Shown one piece after another: positions 52,654-62,199 of a DNA stretch of 64,000 nucleotides (position 1 is the stretch's first letter; every line of letters begins with the position of its first letter). The position numbers were made by a program, and so were the translations under genes. Source of the stretch: Microbispora sp. NBC_01189 (lineage in GTDB: Bacteria > Actinomycetota > Actinomycetes > Streptosporangiales > Streptosporangiaceae); contig NZ_CP108581.1 in the NCBI RefSeq assembly GCF_036010665.1, positions 5,575,501-5,639,500 on the forward strand, in the 5' to 3' direction. The notes below the pieces were generated by a model, which ran no database searches, had not been told where the DNA came from, and saw nothing but the letters and a program-made list of their open reading frames with translations.

Positions 52654-53382
52654 ATGCTGCGTGTCCTCGCGGTGGACGACGAGGTCCCCGCCCTGTCCGA
52701 GCTCGCCTTCCTGTTGCGCCAGGACGCCCGGGTGGAGCACGTGCGCACGGCCACCGACAGCGGGGCCGCCCTCCGCGACATGGTCCAGATGATCGCCGAC
52801 GGCGAGCGTCTCGACGGGGTGTTCCTCGACGTGCGCATGCCGGGGCTCGACGGCCTCGACCTGGCCCGGCTCATCGGCGGGTTCCCCACGCCGCCGAAAC
52901 TGGTCTTCGTCAGCGCCCACGACTGCGCCGTGCAGGCGTTCGAGCTGGAGGCCGTCGACTACCTGCTCAAGCCCGTGCGCCCCGAACGCCTGGCGGAGGC
53001 CGTGCGCCGCCTGTCGGCCGCCGTCGCGCCCCCCGGTGCGGACGAGGACCTGGAGACGATCCCCGTCGAGCTGGCCGGCCGCACGAAGTTCGTCGCCCGG
53101 CAGGACGTGTGCTACGCCGAGGCGCACGGCGACTACGTCCGCCTGCACACCGCCGAGGCCGTCTACCTCGTACGGATGTCCCTCGCGGCACTGGAGCGGC
53201 GCTGGGCGGGGTCGGGGTTCGTCAGGGCCCATCGCAGCACGCTCGTCAACGCGAGGCACGTGAGCGAGTTGCGTTTCGACGCCGGGCGGGTGGTCCTCCA
53301 GGTGGGCGGGGAGACGCTGCCGGTGAGCCGGAGGCTGACCCGGCAGGTGCGTGAGCAACTCGTCCGGCAGTTCCGCCCTTGA
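52654..53382 (+). CDS. LytTR-family response regulator
   Basis: 242 aa from ATG 52654. Receiver motifs: LAVDDEVPALSELAF, Asp59 in VFLDVRMPGLDG, VSAHDCAVQAFELEAVDYLLKPV with the Lys. The C-terminal LytTR DNA-binding domain shows YAEAHGDYVRLHT, FVRAHRSTLVNARHVSELRF and GETLPVSRRLTRQVRE. It probably pairs with the LytS kinase 1.7 kb upstream. Confidence 0.92.
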   Translation: MLRVLAVDDEVPALSELAFLLRQDARVEHVRTATDSGAALRDMVQMIADGERLDGVFLDVRMPGLDGLDLARLIGGFPTPPKLVFVSAHDCAVQAFELEAVDYLLKPVRPERLAEAVRRLSAAVAPPGADEDLETIPVELAGRTKFVARQDVCYAEAHGDYVRLHTAEAVYLVRMSLAALERRWAGSGFVRAHRSTLVNARHVSELRFDAGRVVLQVGGETLPVSRRLTRQVREQLVRQFRP

Positions 53383-53585
53383 CGTCGCAAATCGGACATA
53401 CCACAACATAAGCGGTATTGATGGTCTCATGCGTGTCATATTCAGATAAGGCCAGATAAAACGCTTCAGCTCCTCGTTTGTGGTGCGTCGCCGCAGGCAA
53501 TCAAGAAACCGCGAGGTAACTGGTTAGGCCCTTCGCAAGGGTGTCCGATTTGATCAGCAGTGCGTGATGCTCGATCATCTGTCGG
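53383..53585. other. AT-richer junction before IS66 remnant
   Basis: This stretch is clearly less GC-rich than its surroundings (for instance CATACCACAACATAAG and GTCATATTCAGATAAG), as expected at the edge of inserted DNA. No terminal inverted repeat typical of IS66 could be identified by eye. Confidence 0.45.
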
Positions 53586-54586
53586 GTGTCGATCTCCTCC
53601 GTGCCGAAGCCGTCGTACGACGAGCTCGCGGCGCTGGTGGTACGGCTGAGCGACATGCTGGAGCAGGCCAGCGGTGAGCTGGCCAAGGCGAACGCGCGGA
53701 TCGCTGATCTGGAGGCACGGCTCGGGCTCAACTCCGGCAACTCCTCCAAGCCTCCATCGTCGGATGGACTTGCCAAATCCGCGCCGAAATCGCTGCGTAA
53801 GACCGGGCAGCGTAAGCCTGGCCGGGCCAAGGGCCATCCGGGCGAGACGCTGAAGATGGTCGACAACCCCACCCGGCGCGAGCGGCACGAACCGCACGCG
53901 TAACGGGGATGCGGCAACAGCCTGGCCGGCGCGCCCGAGGCGGGTATGGAGCGCCGCCAGGTGTTCGATATCCCGCCCATCACGGTCGAGGTCACCGAGC
54001 ATCAACTGGTTGCGCGGCAGTGCTCGTGTGGGACCGTTACCCGCGGACAGGCGGTGCTGGGCCCGGCAGGCGAGCGACGCTCTGGTCGAGATGAAAGCTC
54101 TGGTCGAAGCCGCGATCGAGGCCGGTGGGCTGGAGCATCTGGACCAGGCCGCCCTGACCGGGCAGGCCCGGCTGTGGCGCGCCGCCGCCACGATCGCCAA
54201 GAACGACACCGCTGCTCGCTCCAGCAAACTGATGAAGAAGCACAACGCGCTGGCCAGGCGGATGCTTGACCGCCGCGACGACTACCTGCGGTTCACCCGA
54301 GACGAGCGGGTGCCCTTCGATAACAACGCGGCCGAGCGCGAGATCCGGATGATCAAGCTGAGGCAGAAGGTGTCCGGTTGCCTGCGTACCCTGGCCGGAG
54401 CGCAGCAGTTCTGCGCGATCCGCAGCTACCTGGCCACCGGCATACAAACACGGCGTTCACTTCTTCCACGCCCTGGTCGAACTCGCCGAGGGGCGCCCCT
54501 GGCTGCCCGGGACCGCCCGGCCACTCACACTCCTGGACCGCCTCCGCGACGACACCCATGGCGGCGCGCTGCTCGCCGTTGCGTGA
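53586..54586 (+). pseudogene. Degraded IS66-family transposase
   Basis: GTG 53586 begins a TnpC-like N-terminus (leucine-zipper part LSDMLEQASGELAKANARIADLE, then LGLNSGNSSKPPSSDG). TAA at 53901-53903 interrupts it before the zinc-finger part ([19 protein letters not shown]). Near 54064-54075 the sequence jumps, out of frame, to the C-terminal helical part ([18 protein letters not shown]), so the catalytic DDE core is deleted. [21 protein letters not shown] is the IS66 C-terminal signature. A last frameshift at about 54443 leads to [21 protein letters not shown] and TGA 54584-54586. Not functional. Confidence 0.88.
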
Positions 54587-54620
54587 CACCACACGCACCA
54601 GCCGAAGGACCTATCCAGTT

Positions 54621-54914
54621 ATGTGGAAGGACAGTGTCGACGACCACTCCGGCTTCGGAATCGTCGCCAAGGGCGTCGCCCTCGGATTCCAGGACAAGAC
54701 GAACCGCGACAACGCCTGGTTCAACAACAGCTGGTGGGCCAACAACCAGTTCTTCAACAACCGCGAGAACAACGACCGGAACTTCAATCACGTGAACCGT
54801 GCTCCGGTGAACGAGCGGCCCACGACCCTGGTCGTGCCGGAAGTCATCAGGGACACCGTCGTGAAGGAGCGCCCCGTACGGGAGAAGAGGCACGAGTTCG
54901 GCGACGACAACTGA
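54621..54914 (+). CDS. Asn-rich hypothetical protein or 3' gene fragment
   Basis: 97 aa from ATG 54621 ([18 protein letters not shown]). Asn and Trp are abundant ([17 protein letters not shown]), unlike neighbouring proteins, and the C-terminus is charged ([18 protein letters not shown]). The ribosome site is weak, and the frame continues upstream into the IS66 remnant, so it may be the tail of a gene cut by the insertion. No family recognised. Confidence 0.5.
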   Translation: MWKDSVDDHSGFGIVAKGVALGFQDKTNRDNAWFNNSWWANNQFFNNRENNDRNFNHVNRAPVNERPTTLVVPEVIRDTVVKERPVREKRHEFGDDN

Positions 54915-55342
54915 CCGTCTCGGCGCAATCCTGTCCCTGGGAGGGCCCGGACCGGCGCGAGCGTGACGGGTCGTCCGAGGCCAGGGCCGCCGTGACGGGG
55001 CCCCGGAGCGACCGTTTGTCGCTCACGTGGGTCCGCTCGTCGTGTGAGGGCGGGCCGCATGGCGCTAACTAGGGACCGCTCGTCCGAAGGGCCATCCGGC
55101 GGCCCGATTACACCCCGTAGTGTTTCGCTCGTCGCAAGACACGCGGGGTAATCACCAAGTGAGCTGATTGTCACCAGGTGGCTACCAAGCGGGGCCCTGC
55201 TCGGGGGGGAAGGGCCCCGCCCGCGCGTTACCGGGGGACGCGGCGATCCGGCCATACGGGGGCGCCGGATCGCCGCGAACACCCCTGACCGGCGGCGACG
55301 CGCGACGCCGGCGGCCGCGGGCCTCCGTGGATCAGGCGCTGC
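54915..55342. other. Intergenic stretch with two hairpins
   Basis: No gene is supported. GCGGGGCCCT/AGGGCCCCGC (55189-55198 with 55211-55220) and GCGGCGATCCGG/CCGGATCGCCGC (55240-55251 with 55265-55276, perfect 12 bp) are terminator-like; the second lies just beyond the nfo stop. The rest, including an AT-richer block near 55110-55180, has no recognised feature. Confidence 0.55.
55240..55276 (-). terminator. Perfect 12-bp hairpin downstream of nfo
   Basis: GCGGCGATCCGG pairs with CCGGATCGCCGC around a 13-nt loop, 67 nt past the nfo stop on the minus strand. Confidence 0.55.
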
Positions 55343-56182
55343 TCAGCCGCTCCGGAGCTGCTTCAGCAGGTCGATGTCCTCGCGGTGCTTGTCCACCTTG
55401 CCGGGGGTCTCGATGCAGAGCGGCACTCCGGCGGCCGCCGGGTGCCGCATGAGATCGGCGAACGCCTGCGCGCCGATGTGCCCGGCCCCGATGTTCTCGT
55501 GCCGGTCCCTCTTGGACCCGCATGGGTCCTTGGAGTCGTTGGCGTGGATCAGCCTCAGCCGGCCCGGGGCGACCTCGTGCAGGGCGTCCAGCATCTCCTT
55601 CACCCCGCCCGGGGCGGCCAGGTCGTGCCCCGCCGCGAAGGCGTGGCAGGTGTCCAGGCACACGCCCGCCTTCGGATGGTGGTCGAGCGCATCCAGGTAG
55701 GGCCCGAGGTCCTGGACCGTGGCGCACAGCATCCGGCCCTGCCCCGCCATCGGTTCGAGCAGCAGGTCGGGACCGTCGCCGGGCAGTTCGTCCAGCACCG
55801 GCAGAAGGCGCTCGTGGATCTGGCGCATCGCGTCCTCGCGCGACTGACTGACGGCGGAGCCGGTGTGCACGACCACCCCTCGCGCGCCGATCTCGGCGCC
55901 CCGGCGCAGCGTGTGACGGATCACCGCGATCGAGTTCTCCAGGGTCGCCGGCGTCGGCGACCCGCAGTTCACGAGATAGGCGGCGTGCAGGAAGACCGGC
56001 ACGCCCGACTCGCGCAGTTTCGCGTCCTCGGCGGGGTCGCCCGCGCTGAGCGCCCAGCCGCGCGGATTGGTGACGAAGACCTGGATCATCTCCGCGCCGA
56101 TCTCCGACGCGTACGTGAGCCCGCCCTTGGCCAGGCCGCCCGCGACGAAGACGTGACCGCCGATGAGATTGCTAGGAGTCAT
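55343..56182 (-). CDS. nfo: Endonuclease IV (AP endonuclease family 2)
   Basis: 279 aa. The AP2Ec barrel has VFLHAAYLVNCGSP, GVVVHTGSAV, LLLEPMAGQG, GVCLDTCHAFAAGHDL, LIHANDSKDPCGSKRDRHENIG and CIETPG, matching the His/Glu/Asp zinc ligands of Nfo. It incises DNA at abasic sites and trims 3' blocked ends in base excision repair. ATG 56182 follows GGAGGG. Divergent from the purine operon. Confidence 0.93.
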   Translation of the reverse strand: MTPSNLIGGHVFVAGGLAKGGLTYASEIGAEMIQVFVTNPRGWALSAGDPAEDAKLRESGVPVFLHAAYLVNCGSPTPATLENSIAVIRHTLRRGAEIGARGVVVHTGSAVSQSREDAMRQIHERLLPVLDELPGDGPDLLLEPMAGQGRMLCATVQDLGPYLDALDHHPKAGVCLDTCHAFAAGHDLAAPGGVKEMLDALHEVAPGRLRLIHANDSKDPCGSKRDRHENIGAGHIGAQAFADLMRHPAAAGVPLCIETPGKVDKHREDIDLLKQLRSG

Positions 56183-56233
56183 GATGCCCTCCAGGTTAGT
56201 CGCGGCCCGCCTGACCGCCCCCGTGACCACTCC

Positions 56234-56253
56234 CTTTGTCACAACGTACAAAG
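56234..56253. promoter_or_regulatory. Candidate operator of purine operon
   Basis: CTTTGT and ACAAAG are inverted repeats separated by 8 nt, in the 149-bp divergent gap between nfo and the purine genes. The size fits a dimeric repressor; no regulator gene is adjacent. Confidence 0.5.
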
Positions 56254-56331
56254 CGGCCCCCGGAGCAGGGCACGCGGTTCGGACCTCGCGCCGCTGGACC
56301 CCGCCGCGGCCCCGGCGGTTGACTGACGGGC

Positions 56332-56805
56332 ATGCGCGAACTGACCCGGGAGGACCTGCGGTCCTGCTGCGCCTCCGCCAGATGGGTGGAGGAGGTGGCC
56401 GCGCGCGGGCCGTACCGGGACCTCGACGGGCTGCGCCGCGCGAGCGGGCCGGCACTCGCCGCCCTGGCCTGGGGCGACGTGCTGGAGGCGCTGGCGGCGC
56501 ACCCCCGCATCGGCGAGCGGCCCGGCGGCGCCGGACGCGAGGCGGCGTGGTCGCGGTCCGAGCAGTCCGGAGCCGCCGGCGCCGGCCGGGACGTGCTCGA
56601 CGCGCTCCGCGAGGGCAACGCCGCCTACGAGAGCCGGTTCGGCCACGTCTACCTGGTCTGCGCGACCGGCCGGGACGCCGATGACCTGCTGGCGGTGCTG
56701 CGCGGGCGGCTCGGAAACGACGAGGAGACCGAGCGCGGGGTCGTCAGGGACGAGCTCTCGAAGATCGTCGCGTTGCGGCTGGCCACGCTCTGGGAGGGCC
56801 CGTGA
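56332..56805 (+). CDS. OHCU decarboxylase
   Basis: 157 aa. It holds the family motifs AHPRIGERPG (catalytic His) and SEQSGA, then YESRFGHVYLVCATGRDADDLL. It converts 2-oxo-4-hydroxy-4-carboxy-5-ureidoimidazoline to S-allantoin, the last step of urate to allantoin. ATG 56332 begins the operon; the stop overlaps the next GTG. Confidence 0.94.
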   Translation: MRELTREDLRSCCASARWVEEVAARGPYRDLDGLRRASGPALAALAWGDVLEALAAHPRIGERPGGAGREAAWSRSEQSGAAGAGRDVLDALREGNAAYESRFGHVYLVCATGRDADDLLAVLRGRLGNDEETERGVVRDELSKIVALRLATLWEGP

Positions 56806-57149
56806 GCCTCTCGACGCACGTGCTCGACACCGCCGCCGGGACGCCCGCCGGGGACGTGCCCGTACGGCTGTCGCGGCGCGCGGCGCACGGCTTCGTGCCG
56901 GTCGCGGAGGGCCGCACCGACGGCGACGGCCGCATCCGGGAATGGACCCCGCTCGGCCGGGAGTGGGAACCGGCGCTCGACCCGCGTCCCGGGACCTACC
57001 GGCTCGTCTTCGACACCGCCGCCTATCTTGGGGACGGCGCGTTCTTCCCGGAGGTCAGCGTGGTGTTCGCCGTCCGGGAGCCCGGCGGGCACTACCACGT
57101 GCCGCTGCTGCTGAGCCCCTTCGCCTACTCGACCTATCGGGGGAGTTAG
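56802..57149 (+). CDS. 5-hydroxyisourate hydrolase
   Basis: 115 aa transthyretin-like enzyme: LSTHVLDTAAGTPAGDVPVRL at the N-terminus and the C-terminal signature YHVPLLLSPFAYSTYRGS. It hydrolyses 5-hydroxyisourate, the urate oxidase product. It starts at GTG overlapping the previous TGA, so it is translationally coupled. Confidence 0.95.
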   Translation: MSLSTHVLDTAAGTPAGDVPVRLSRRAAHGFVPVAEGRTDGDGRIREWTPLGREWEPALDPRPGTYRLVFDTAAYLGDGAFFPEVSVVFAVREPGGHYHVPLLLSPFAYSTYRGS

Positions 57150-57151
57150 CC

Positions 57152-58018
57152 GTGGCCGTTCTGGGACCCAACAGGTATGGCAAGGCCGAGACGAGGGTCG
57201 TACGGGTGACCCGGCACGGCGACGCCCACCGGATCAAGGACCTCACGGTGAGCACGGCGTTGTCGGGCGACATGGCCGAGGTGCACCTGAGCGGGGACAA
57301 CTCCGCCGTCCTGCCCACCGACTCGCAGAAGAACACCGTCTTCGCGTTCGCCAAGAAGCACGGCGTCGGGGCGATCGAGGACTTCGCGCTGCTGCTGGCG
57401 CGGCACTTCGTGGGCTCCCAGCCCGCGATCCACCACGCCAGGGTCGCCGTCGAGGAGCACGCCTGGGAGCGCAACGGCGCGTTCGGGCACTCGTTCGTCC
57501 GCTCCGGGCGGGAGGTGCGCACCTGCGTGGCGCATCACGACGGAACCCGGTCGTGGGTGGTCTCCGGGCTGCGCGACCTCGTCGTGCTCAACACGACCGG
57601 GTCGGAGTTCTGGGGGTTCGCGAAGGACGAGTACACGACGCTGCCGGAGACCCGCGACCGCGTCCTCGCCACCGCCGTCGACGTGGCATGGCGGCACGCG
57701 GACGCCGAGCCCCCTCAGGATTGGGACAAGAGCTACGAGAAGACCCGGGCGGCCCTGCTCACGGCCTTCGCAGACACCTACAGCCTGTCCCTGCAGCAGA
57801 CGTTGTACGCCATGGGCACACGCGTGCTGGCCGAGTGCCCGGGGATCTGCGAGGTGCGGCTGTCGCTGCCGAACAGGCACCACTTCCCGGTCGACCTCGC
57901 GCCCTTCGGGCTGCCCAACGACGGGGAGGTCTACTTCGCCGCCGACCGGCCGTACGGGCTGATCGAGGGGACCGTGCTGCGCGAGGACGCGCCCGGCGCC
58001 GGTCCGGCCTGGGAGTAG
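57152..58018 (+). CDS. Urate oxidase
   Basis: 288 aa from GTG 57152, 2 nt after the previous stop, with GGGGAG upstream. LGPNRYGKAETRVVRV at the N-terminus, PTDSQKNTVFAFAKKHG with the Thr-Asp active pair, and NTTGSEFWGFAKDEYT and LPNRHHFPVDL are uricase signatures. It oxidises urate to 5-hydroxyisourate without a metal cofactor. With its two neighbours it completes urate to S-allantoin. Confidence 0.95.
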   Translation: MAVLGPNRYGKAETRVVRVTRHGDAHRIKDLTVSTALSGDMAEVHLSGDNSAVLPTDSQKNTVFAFAKKHGVGAIEDFALLLARHFVGSQPAIHHARVAVEEHAWERNGAFGHSFVRSGREVRTCVAHHDGTRSWVVSGLRDLVVLNTTGSEFWGFAKDEYTTLPETRDRVLATAVDVAWRHADAEPPQDWDKSYEKTRAALLTAFADTYSLSLQQTLYAMGTRVLAECPGICEVRLSLPNRHHFPVDLAPFGLPNDGEVYFAADRPYGLIEGTVLREDAPGAGPAWE

Positions 58019-58021
58019 CCG

Positions 58022-58954
58022 ATGGACTTCCTGCGCCCGCGCACCTGGGCCGAGGCCCTGGATCTGAAGGCCGCACGCCCCGAGGCCACCCCGATCCAGG
58101 GCGGCACCGACGTCATGGTGGAGATCAACCTCGACAAGGGCCGCCCCGCCGCCCTGCTCGATCTCACCCCGATCCCCGAGCTCCGGGAGTGGTCGCGGGA
58201 GGGGGACGTGATCCGCCTCGGCGCCGGGGTGACCTACGCGCGGCTGATCGGGGAACTGGGGGCATGCCTGCCCGGCCTTGCCCAGGCGTCCCGCACGGTC
58301 GGGTCGCCGCAGATCCGCAACCGGGGCACGGTCGCGGGCAACCTCGGCGCGGCCTCGCCCGCGGGCGACAGCCATCCGCCGCTGCTGGCCTGCGACGCGG
58401 TCGTGGAGGCCGAGTCGGTGCGCGGCGCCCGGCTGATCCCGATCGGTGAGTTCTACACCGGGGTCAAGCGCAACGCGCTGGCGCCCGACGAACTGATCCG
58501 CGCCGTGCGGGTCCCGGTGGCGCGCGGGCCGCAGTACTTCTCCAAGATCGGCACCAGGAACGCCATGGTGATCGCGGTGTGCTCGTTCTCGATCGCCCTG
58601 CACGCGGCGGAGCGGCGGGTGGGCACCGGCGTCGGCTCGGCCGCCCCGACGCCCCGCCGGGCCGTCGCCGCCGAGGAGTTCGCGGCCGCGCGGCTCGACT
58701 GGCAGGGGCGCTCGCCGCTCGATCCCGGCGTGGCCCGCCGCTTCGGCGAACTCGTCGCCGGCGCCGCCGCCCCGATCGACGACGTGCGCGGCCGCGCCGC
58801 CTACCGCACGCACGCGCTGGCCGTGCTGGCCCGCCGCGCGCTCGGCTGGGCCTGGGCCGACTTCAGGGCCGACACCAGGGCCGATTCCGGGCGCGATTCC
58901 GGGCGCGATTCCGGCGGCGGTTCGGGGGCCGGTGACGACAGGGGGAGCGCATGA
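58022..58954 (+). CDS. Xanthine dehydrogenase FAD-binding subunit
   Basis: 310 aa. The PCMH-type FAD domain shows PIQGGTDVMVEINLDKG and TVGSPQIRNRGTVAGNLGAASPAGDSHPPLLA, followed by the CO-dehydrogenase flavoprotein C-terminal domain. The C-terminal tail is a repeat of RDSG-like units from a 12-bp DNA repeat near 58885-58920, probably disordered. It passes electrons from the iron-sulfur subunit to NAD+. It overlaps the 2Fe-2S gene by ATGA. Confidence 0.93.
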   Translation: MDFLRPRTWAEALDLKAARPEATPIQGGTDVMVEINLDKGRPAALLDLTPIPELREWSREGDVIRLGAGVTYARLIGELGACLPGLAQASRTVGSPQIRNRGTVAGNLGAASPAGDSHPPLLACDAVVEAESVRGARLIPIGEFYTGVKRNALAPDELIRAVRVPVARGPQYFSKIGTRNAMVIAVCSFSIALHAAERRVGTGVGSAAPTPRRAVAAEEFAAARLDWQGRSPLDPGVARRFGELVAGAAAPIDDVRGRAAYRTHALAVLARRALGWAWADFRADTRADSGRDSGRDSGGGSGAGDDRGSA

Positions 58955-59475
58955 GAGTGAACCTCACCGTGAACGGCCGCGCGACGGCGGCCGACGACGT
59001 GTGGGAGGGCGAGAGCCTGCTCTACGTCCTGCGTGAGCGGCTCGGCCTCCCGGGGGCCAAGAACGCCTGCGAGCAGGGGGAGTGCGGCTCCTGCACGGTC
59101 TACCTCGACGGCACGCCGGTCTGCGCGTGCCTGGTCGCCGCCGGCCAGGCGGAGGGGCGCGAGGTCGTCACGGTCGAGGGCCTGTCCCGCGGCGGCACCC
59201 CGTTCCCCGACGCCGGACCCGCGCACGGCGACGTTTCCGGGGAGGGGCTGCACGAGGTCCAGCGGGCGTTCCTCGACGCCGGGGCGGTGCAGTGCGGTTT
59301 CTGCACACCCGGTCTCGTCGTCCAGGCCCACGCGCTGCTGGCCGAGGCGGACGGCGTGCCGCCGGACGCCGACATCCGGGAGGCGCTGGCCGGCAACCTG
59401 TGCCGCTGCACCGGATACGAGAAGATCCTCGACGCGGTCCGCCTCGCCGCCACCCGCCTCCGGCCACCGCCGTGA
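58951..59475 (+). CDS. Xanthine dehydrogenase 2Fe-2S subunit
   Basis: 174 aa. Plant-type cluster motif [15 protein letters not shown] with a further Cys, and the second cluster [16 protein letters not shown] plus CRCTGYEKI. Such subunits work with an FAD subunit (just upstream) and a large molybdopterin subunit, which is not found in this window. Confidence 0.94.
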   Translation: MRVNLTVNGRATAADDVWEGESLLYVLRERLGLPGAKNACEQGECGSCTVYLDGTPVCACLVAAGQAEGREVVTVEGLSRGGTPFPDAGPAHGDVSGEGLHEVQRAFLDAGAVQCGFCTPGLVVQAHALLAEADGVPPDADIREALAGNLCRCTGYEKILDAVRLAATRLRPPP

Positions 59476-59542
59476 GCCGGCCCTCGGCCGCACACCGACC
59501 GGCCGCCGCCCGCCTCCGTCCCGCCTGAGCAGGGAGTCTTCG

Positions 59543-60910
59543 TTGCGTGATCCCGCACCACGGCGAGTGGTCGTCGAGAACGCCCACATCGTGCCCGTGA
59601 GGGGGGAGGAGATCCCCTCCGGCCACCTTGTGATCGAGGGCGACCGGATCGCCGCGGTCGGCCCCGGCCCCGCGCCGTACGCGCCGGGGGAGGCCGAGCG
59701 GATCGACGCCTCCGGCTGCCTGGCCACCCCGGGCCTGGTCAACACCCACCACCACCTCTACCAGTGGGCGGCCCAGGGCGTGACGCCCGACGGCACCCTG
59801 TTCGAATGGCTGGTCGCGAGCTACCGGCTGTGGGCGCGGATGGACGCCGAGGTCGTGTCGGGCGCCGCGACGGCCGGGCTGGCCTGGCTCGCCCTGTCGG
59901 GCTGCACGACCTCGACCGACCATCACTACATCTTCCCCAAGGGGCGGGGCGACCTGTTCGAGGCGGAGATCGAGGCCGCCCGCGCGGTCGGGCTGCGCTT
60001 CCATCCCTGCCGCGGGTCCATGGACCGGGGGACCTCGCGCGGCGGGCTGCCCCCGGACGAGGTCGTGGAGGACATCGACGAGATCCTCGGGGCGACCGAG
60101 GAAGCGGTCCGGAAATATCATGACCCGTCCTTCGGGTCGATGCTGCGCGTCGCCGTCGCCCCCTGCTCGCCGTTCTCGGTCAGCGGCGAGCTCATGACCC
60201 GCTCGGCGGAGCTAGCCCGCTCCCTCGGCGTACGGCTGCACACGCACGGCGCGGAGACGGCGGACGAGGATGAGCACTGCGTGGAGCAGTTCGGCGTGCT
60301 TCCGGTCGACTACCTCGACCGGCTCGGCTGGCTCGGCCCCGACGTGTGGCTGGCCCACTGCGTGCACCTCACCGACAAGGACGTGCGGCGCTTCGCCGAG
60401 ACCGGCACCGGGGTCGCCCACTGCCCGTCCTCCAACGGCCGTCTCGGCGCCGGCATCGCGCGGATCAGCGACCTGCTCGCGGCGGGCGCGCCGGTCGGGC
60501 TCGGCGTCGACGGCCCCGCCTCCAGCGAGATGACCCCGCTGGCCGGGGAGATCCGGATGGCCATGCTCATGCAGCGGGCGAGGTATGGTCCGCGCGCGCT
60601 CACCGCCCGCCAGGCCCTGGAGACGGCCACCCTCGGCGGGGCCCGCTGCCTCGGCCGGGAGGCCGAGATCGGGTCGCTGGAGCCCGGCAAGCTCGCCGAC
60701 GTCGCGCTGTGGCGCCTCGGCGGCTTCCACGCCGCGATCGACGACCCTGTCGTCGCGTTCGCCTACGGCGCCACCCCGCCGCTCGCCCGGTTGCTCGTTG
60801 GCGGCCGGACCGTGGTGGACGGCGGCGAACTGCGCACCGTGCCGGGCGAGGCCGCCGCACGGGCGGGAGCCGACGCGCACCGCCGCTTGCGCACCGGGGA
60901 TCATTTCTGA
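59543..60910 (+). CDS. 8-oxoguanine deaminase-like amidohydrolase
   Basis: 455 aa from TTG 59543, with AGGGAG 6 nt upstream; the frame is open further up but overlaps the 2Fe-2S gene. [17 protein letters not shown] supplies the first metal ligands; [24 protein letters not shown] and [11 protein letters not shown] the rest. The subfamily deaminates 8-oxoguanine to urate; guanine deaminase is the alternative. Its place in a urate operon supports either. Confidence 0.88.
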   Translation: MRDPAPRRVVVENAHIVPVRGEEIPSGHLVIEGDRIAAVGPGPAPYAPGEAERIDASGCLATPGLVNTHHHLYQWAAQGVTPDGTLFEWLVASYRLWARMDAEVVSGAATAGLAWLALSGCTTSTDHHYIFPKGRGDLFEAEIEAARAVGLRFHPCRGSMDRGTSRGGLPPDEVVEDIDEILGATEEAVRKYHDPSFGSMLRVAVAPCSPFSVSGELMTRSAELARSLGVRLHTHGAETADEDEHCVEQFGVLPVDYLDRLGWLGPDVWLAHCVHLTDKDVRRFAETGTGVAHCPSSNGRLGAGIARISDLLAAGAPVGLGVDGPASSEMTPLAGEIRMAMLMQRARYGPRALTARQALETATLGGARCLGREAEIGSLEPGKLADVALWRLGGFHAAIDDPVVAFAYGATPPLARLLVGGRTVVDGGELRTVPGEAAARAGADAHRRLRTGDHF

Positions 60911-60943
60911 GACGTTCGCAGACGGACTATCGGAAGGCCAGGC

Positions 60944-60993
60944 ATGACAGCGCACACGGCATGGCACGCGGCATGACAGGGCACGCGGCATGA
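60944..60993 (+). other. Staircase of overlapping mini-ORFs before glycerate kinase
   Basis: GGAAGG at 60932 precedes ATG 60944 (10 codons, MTAHTAWHAA). Its stop overlaps ATG 60973 as ATGA; that ORF (MTGHAA) ends with a TGA overlapping ATG 60990, the kinase start. The pattern comes from a 17-bp duplication (60968-60984 and 60985-61001). Confidence 0.6.
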
Positions 60994-62150
60994 CAGGGCA
61001 CGTCGTCATCGCGCCGGACAAGTTCCGGGGGTCGCTCACCTCTCCGGAGGTCGCCGCGCACGTGGCCGCCGGGCTGGGCGACGTCCCCGTCGTGCCGCTG
61101 CCGGTCGCCGACGGAGGAGACGGCACGGTCGACGCGGTCGTGGCGAGCGGGTTCACCCGGGTCGAGACGGAGGTGACAGGCCCGGACGGCACGCCGGTCC
61201 CGGCGGCCTACGCCGTGCGGGACGAGCCGGGCGGCCGGGTCGCCGTGATCGAGCTGGCCGAGGCGTCCGGCCTGCGGCGGCTCCCGCGGGGCGTCGCCGC
61301 GCCGCTGACCGCCACCAGCCGCGGCGCCGGCGAGCTCGTCGCCCACGCCGTACGGCACGGCGCGGCGCGGATCGTGCTCGGCCTCGGCGGCAGCGCCTGC
61401 ACCGACGGCGGCGCGGGCATGGCCCAGGCCCTCGGCGTACGGCTGCTCGACGCCGGGGGGAACGAGCTTCCGCCCGGCGGGGCGGCGCTGCGCGACCTGC
61501 ACGCGATCGACGCCTCCGACCGGCTGCGCGGGTTCGAGGTCGTGGTCGCGAGCGACGTGGACAACCCGCTGCTCGGCCCGTACGGCGCGGCGGCGGTGTA
61601 CGGCCCGCAGAAGGGCGCGAGCCCGGGCGACGTCGCCGTGCTGGAGGCCGGGCTGGCCCGGCTGGCGGCCGTCGCCGCGCACACCCACGGCCTGCCGGGC
61701 GCGGCCGAGCACGACGGCCCCGTCGGCGCGATGGGCGTGGCCGGGCGGGACGGGGCGGGCGCGGCCGGCGGGGTCGGCTTCGGCGCGCTGGTCTTCCTCG
61801 GCGCCGAGATCCGGCCGGGCATCGGCTACCTGCTCGACCTGGTCGACTTCGACCGGCACGTGGCGGGCGCCCGGCTGGTGATCACGGGTGAGGGCGCGAT
61901 CGACGAGCAGACCCTGCGCGGCAAGGCGCCCGTGGGCGTCGCGGCGGCGGCGGCCGGCCACGGCGTGCCGGTCGTGGCCGTCTGCGGCCGCCGCGCCGTC
62001 GGCGACGACGAACTGAGGAAGGCGGGAATCGAGGCGGCGTACGCGCTGACCGACATCGAGCCCGACGTCGCGAGGTGCGTGGCCGAGGCCGGGCCGCTGC
62101 TCGAACGGCTGGCCCGGCGGATCGCGGCCGAGCACCTCACCAGGCGGTAG
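60990..62150 (+). CDS. Glycerate 2-kinase, GarK/GlxK family
   Basis: 386 aa. [60 protein letters not shown] and [21 protein letters not shown] are the family blocks. It phosphorylates glycerate made from glyoxylate, the C2 product of ureidoglycolate breakdown, linking purine degradation to central metabolism. The start region lies in a tandem duplication with coupled mini-ORFs upstream. Confidence 0.92.
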   Translation: MTGHVVIAPDKFRGSLTSPEVAAHVAAGLGDVPVVPLPVADGGDGTVDAVVASGFTRVETEVTGPDGTPVPAAYAVRDEPGGRVAVIELAEASGLRRLPRGVAAPLTATSRGAGELVAHAVRHGAARIVLGLGGSACTDGGAGMAQALGVRLLDAGGNELPPGGAALRDLHAIDASDRLRGFEVVVASDVDNPLLGPYGAAAVYGPQKGASPGDVAVLEAGLARLAAVAAHTHGLPGAAEHDGPVGAMGVAGRDGAGAAGGVGFGALVFLGAEIRPGIGYLLDLVDFDRHVAGARLVITGEGAIDEQTLRGKAPVGVAAAAAGHGVPVVAVCGRRAVGDDELRKAGIEAAYALTDIEPDVARCVAEAGPLLERLARRIAAEHLTRR

Positions 62151-62199
62151 GCACCGGCGCGAAACCAGGACGGGAGGCGCCCGGATCGCGGGAGGAGCG

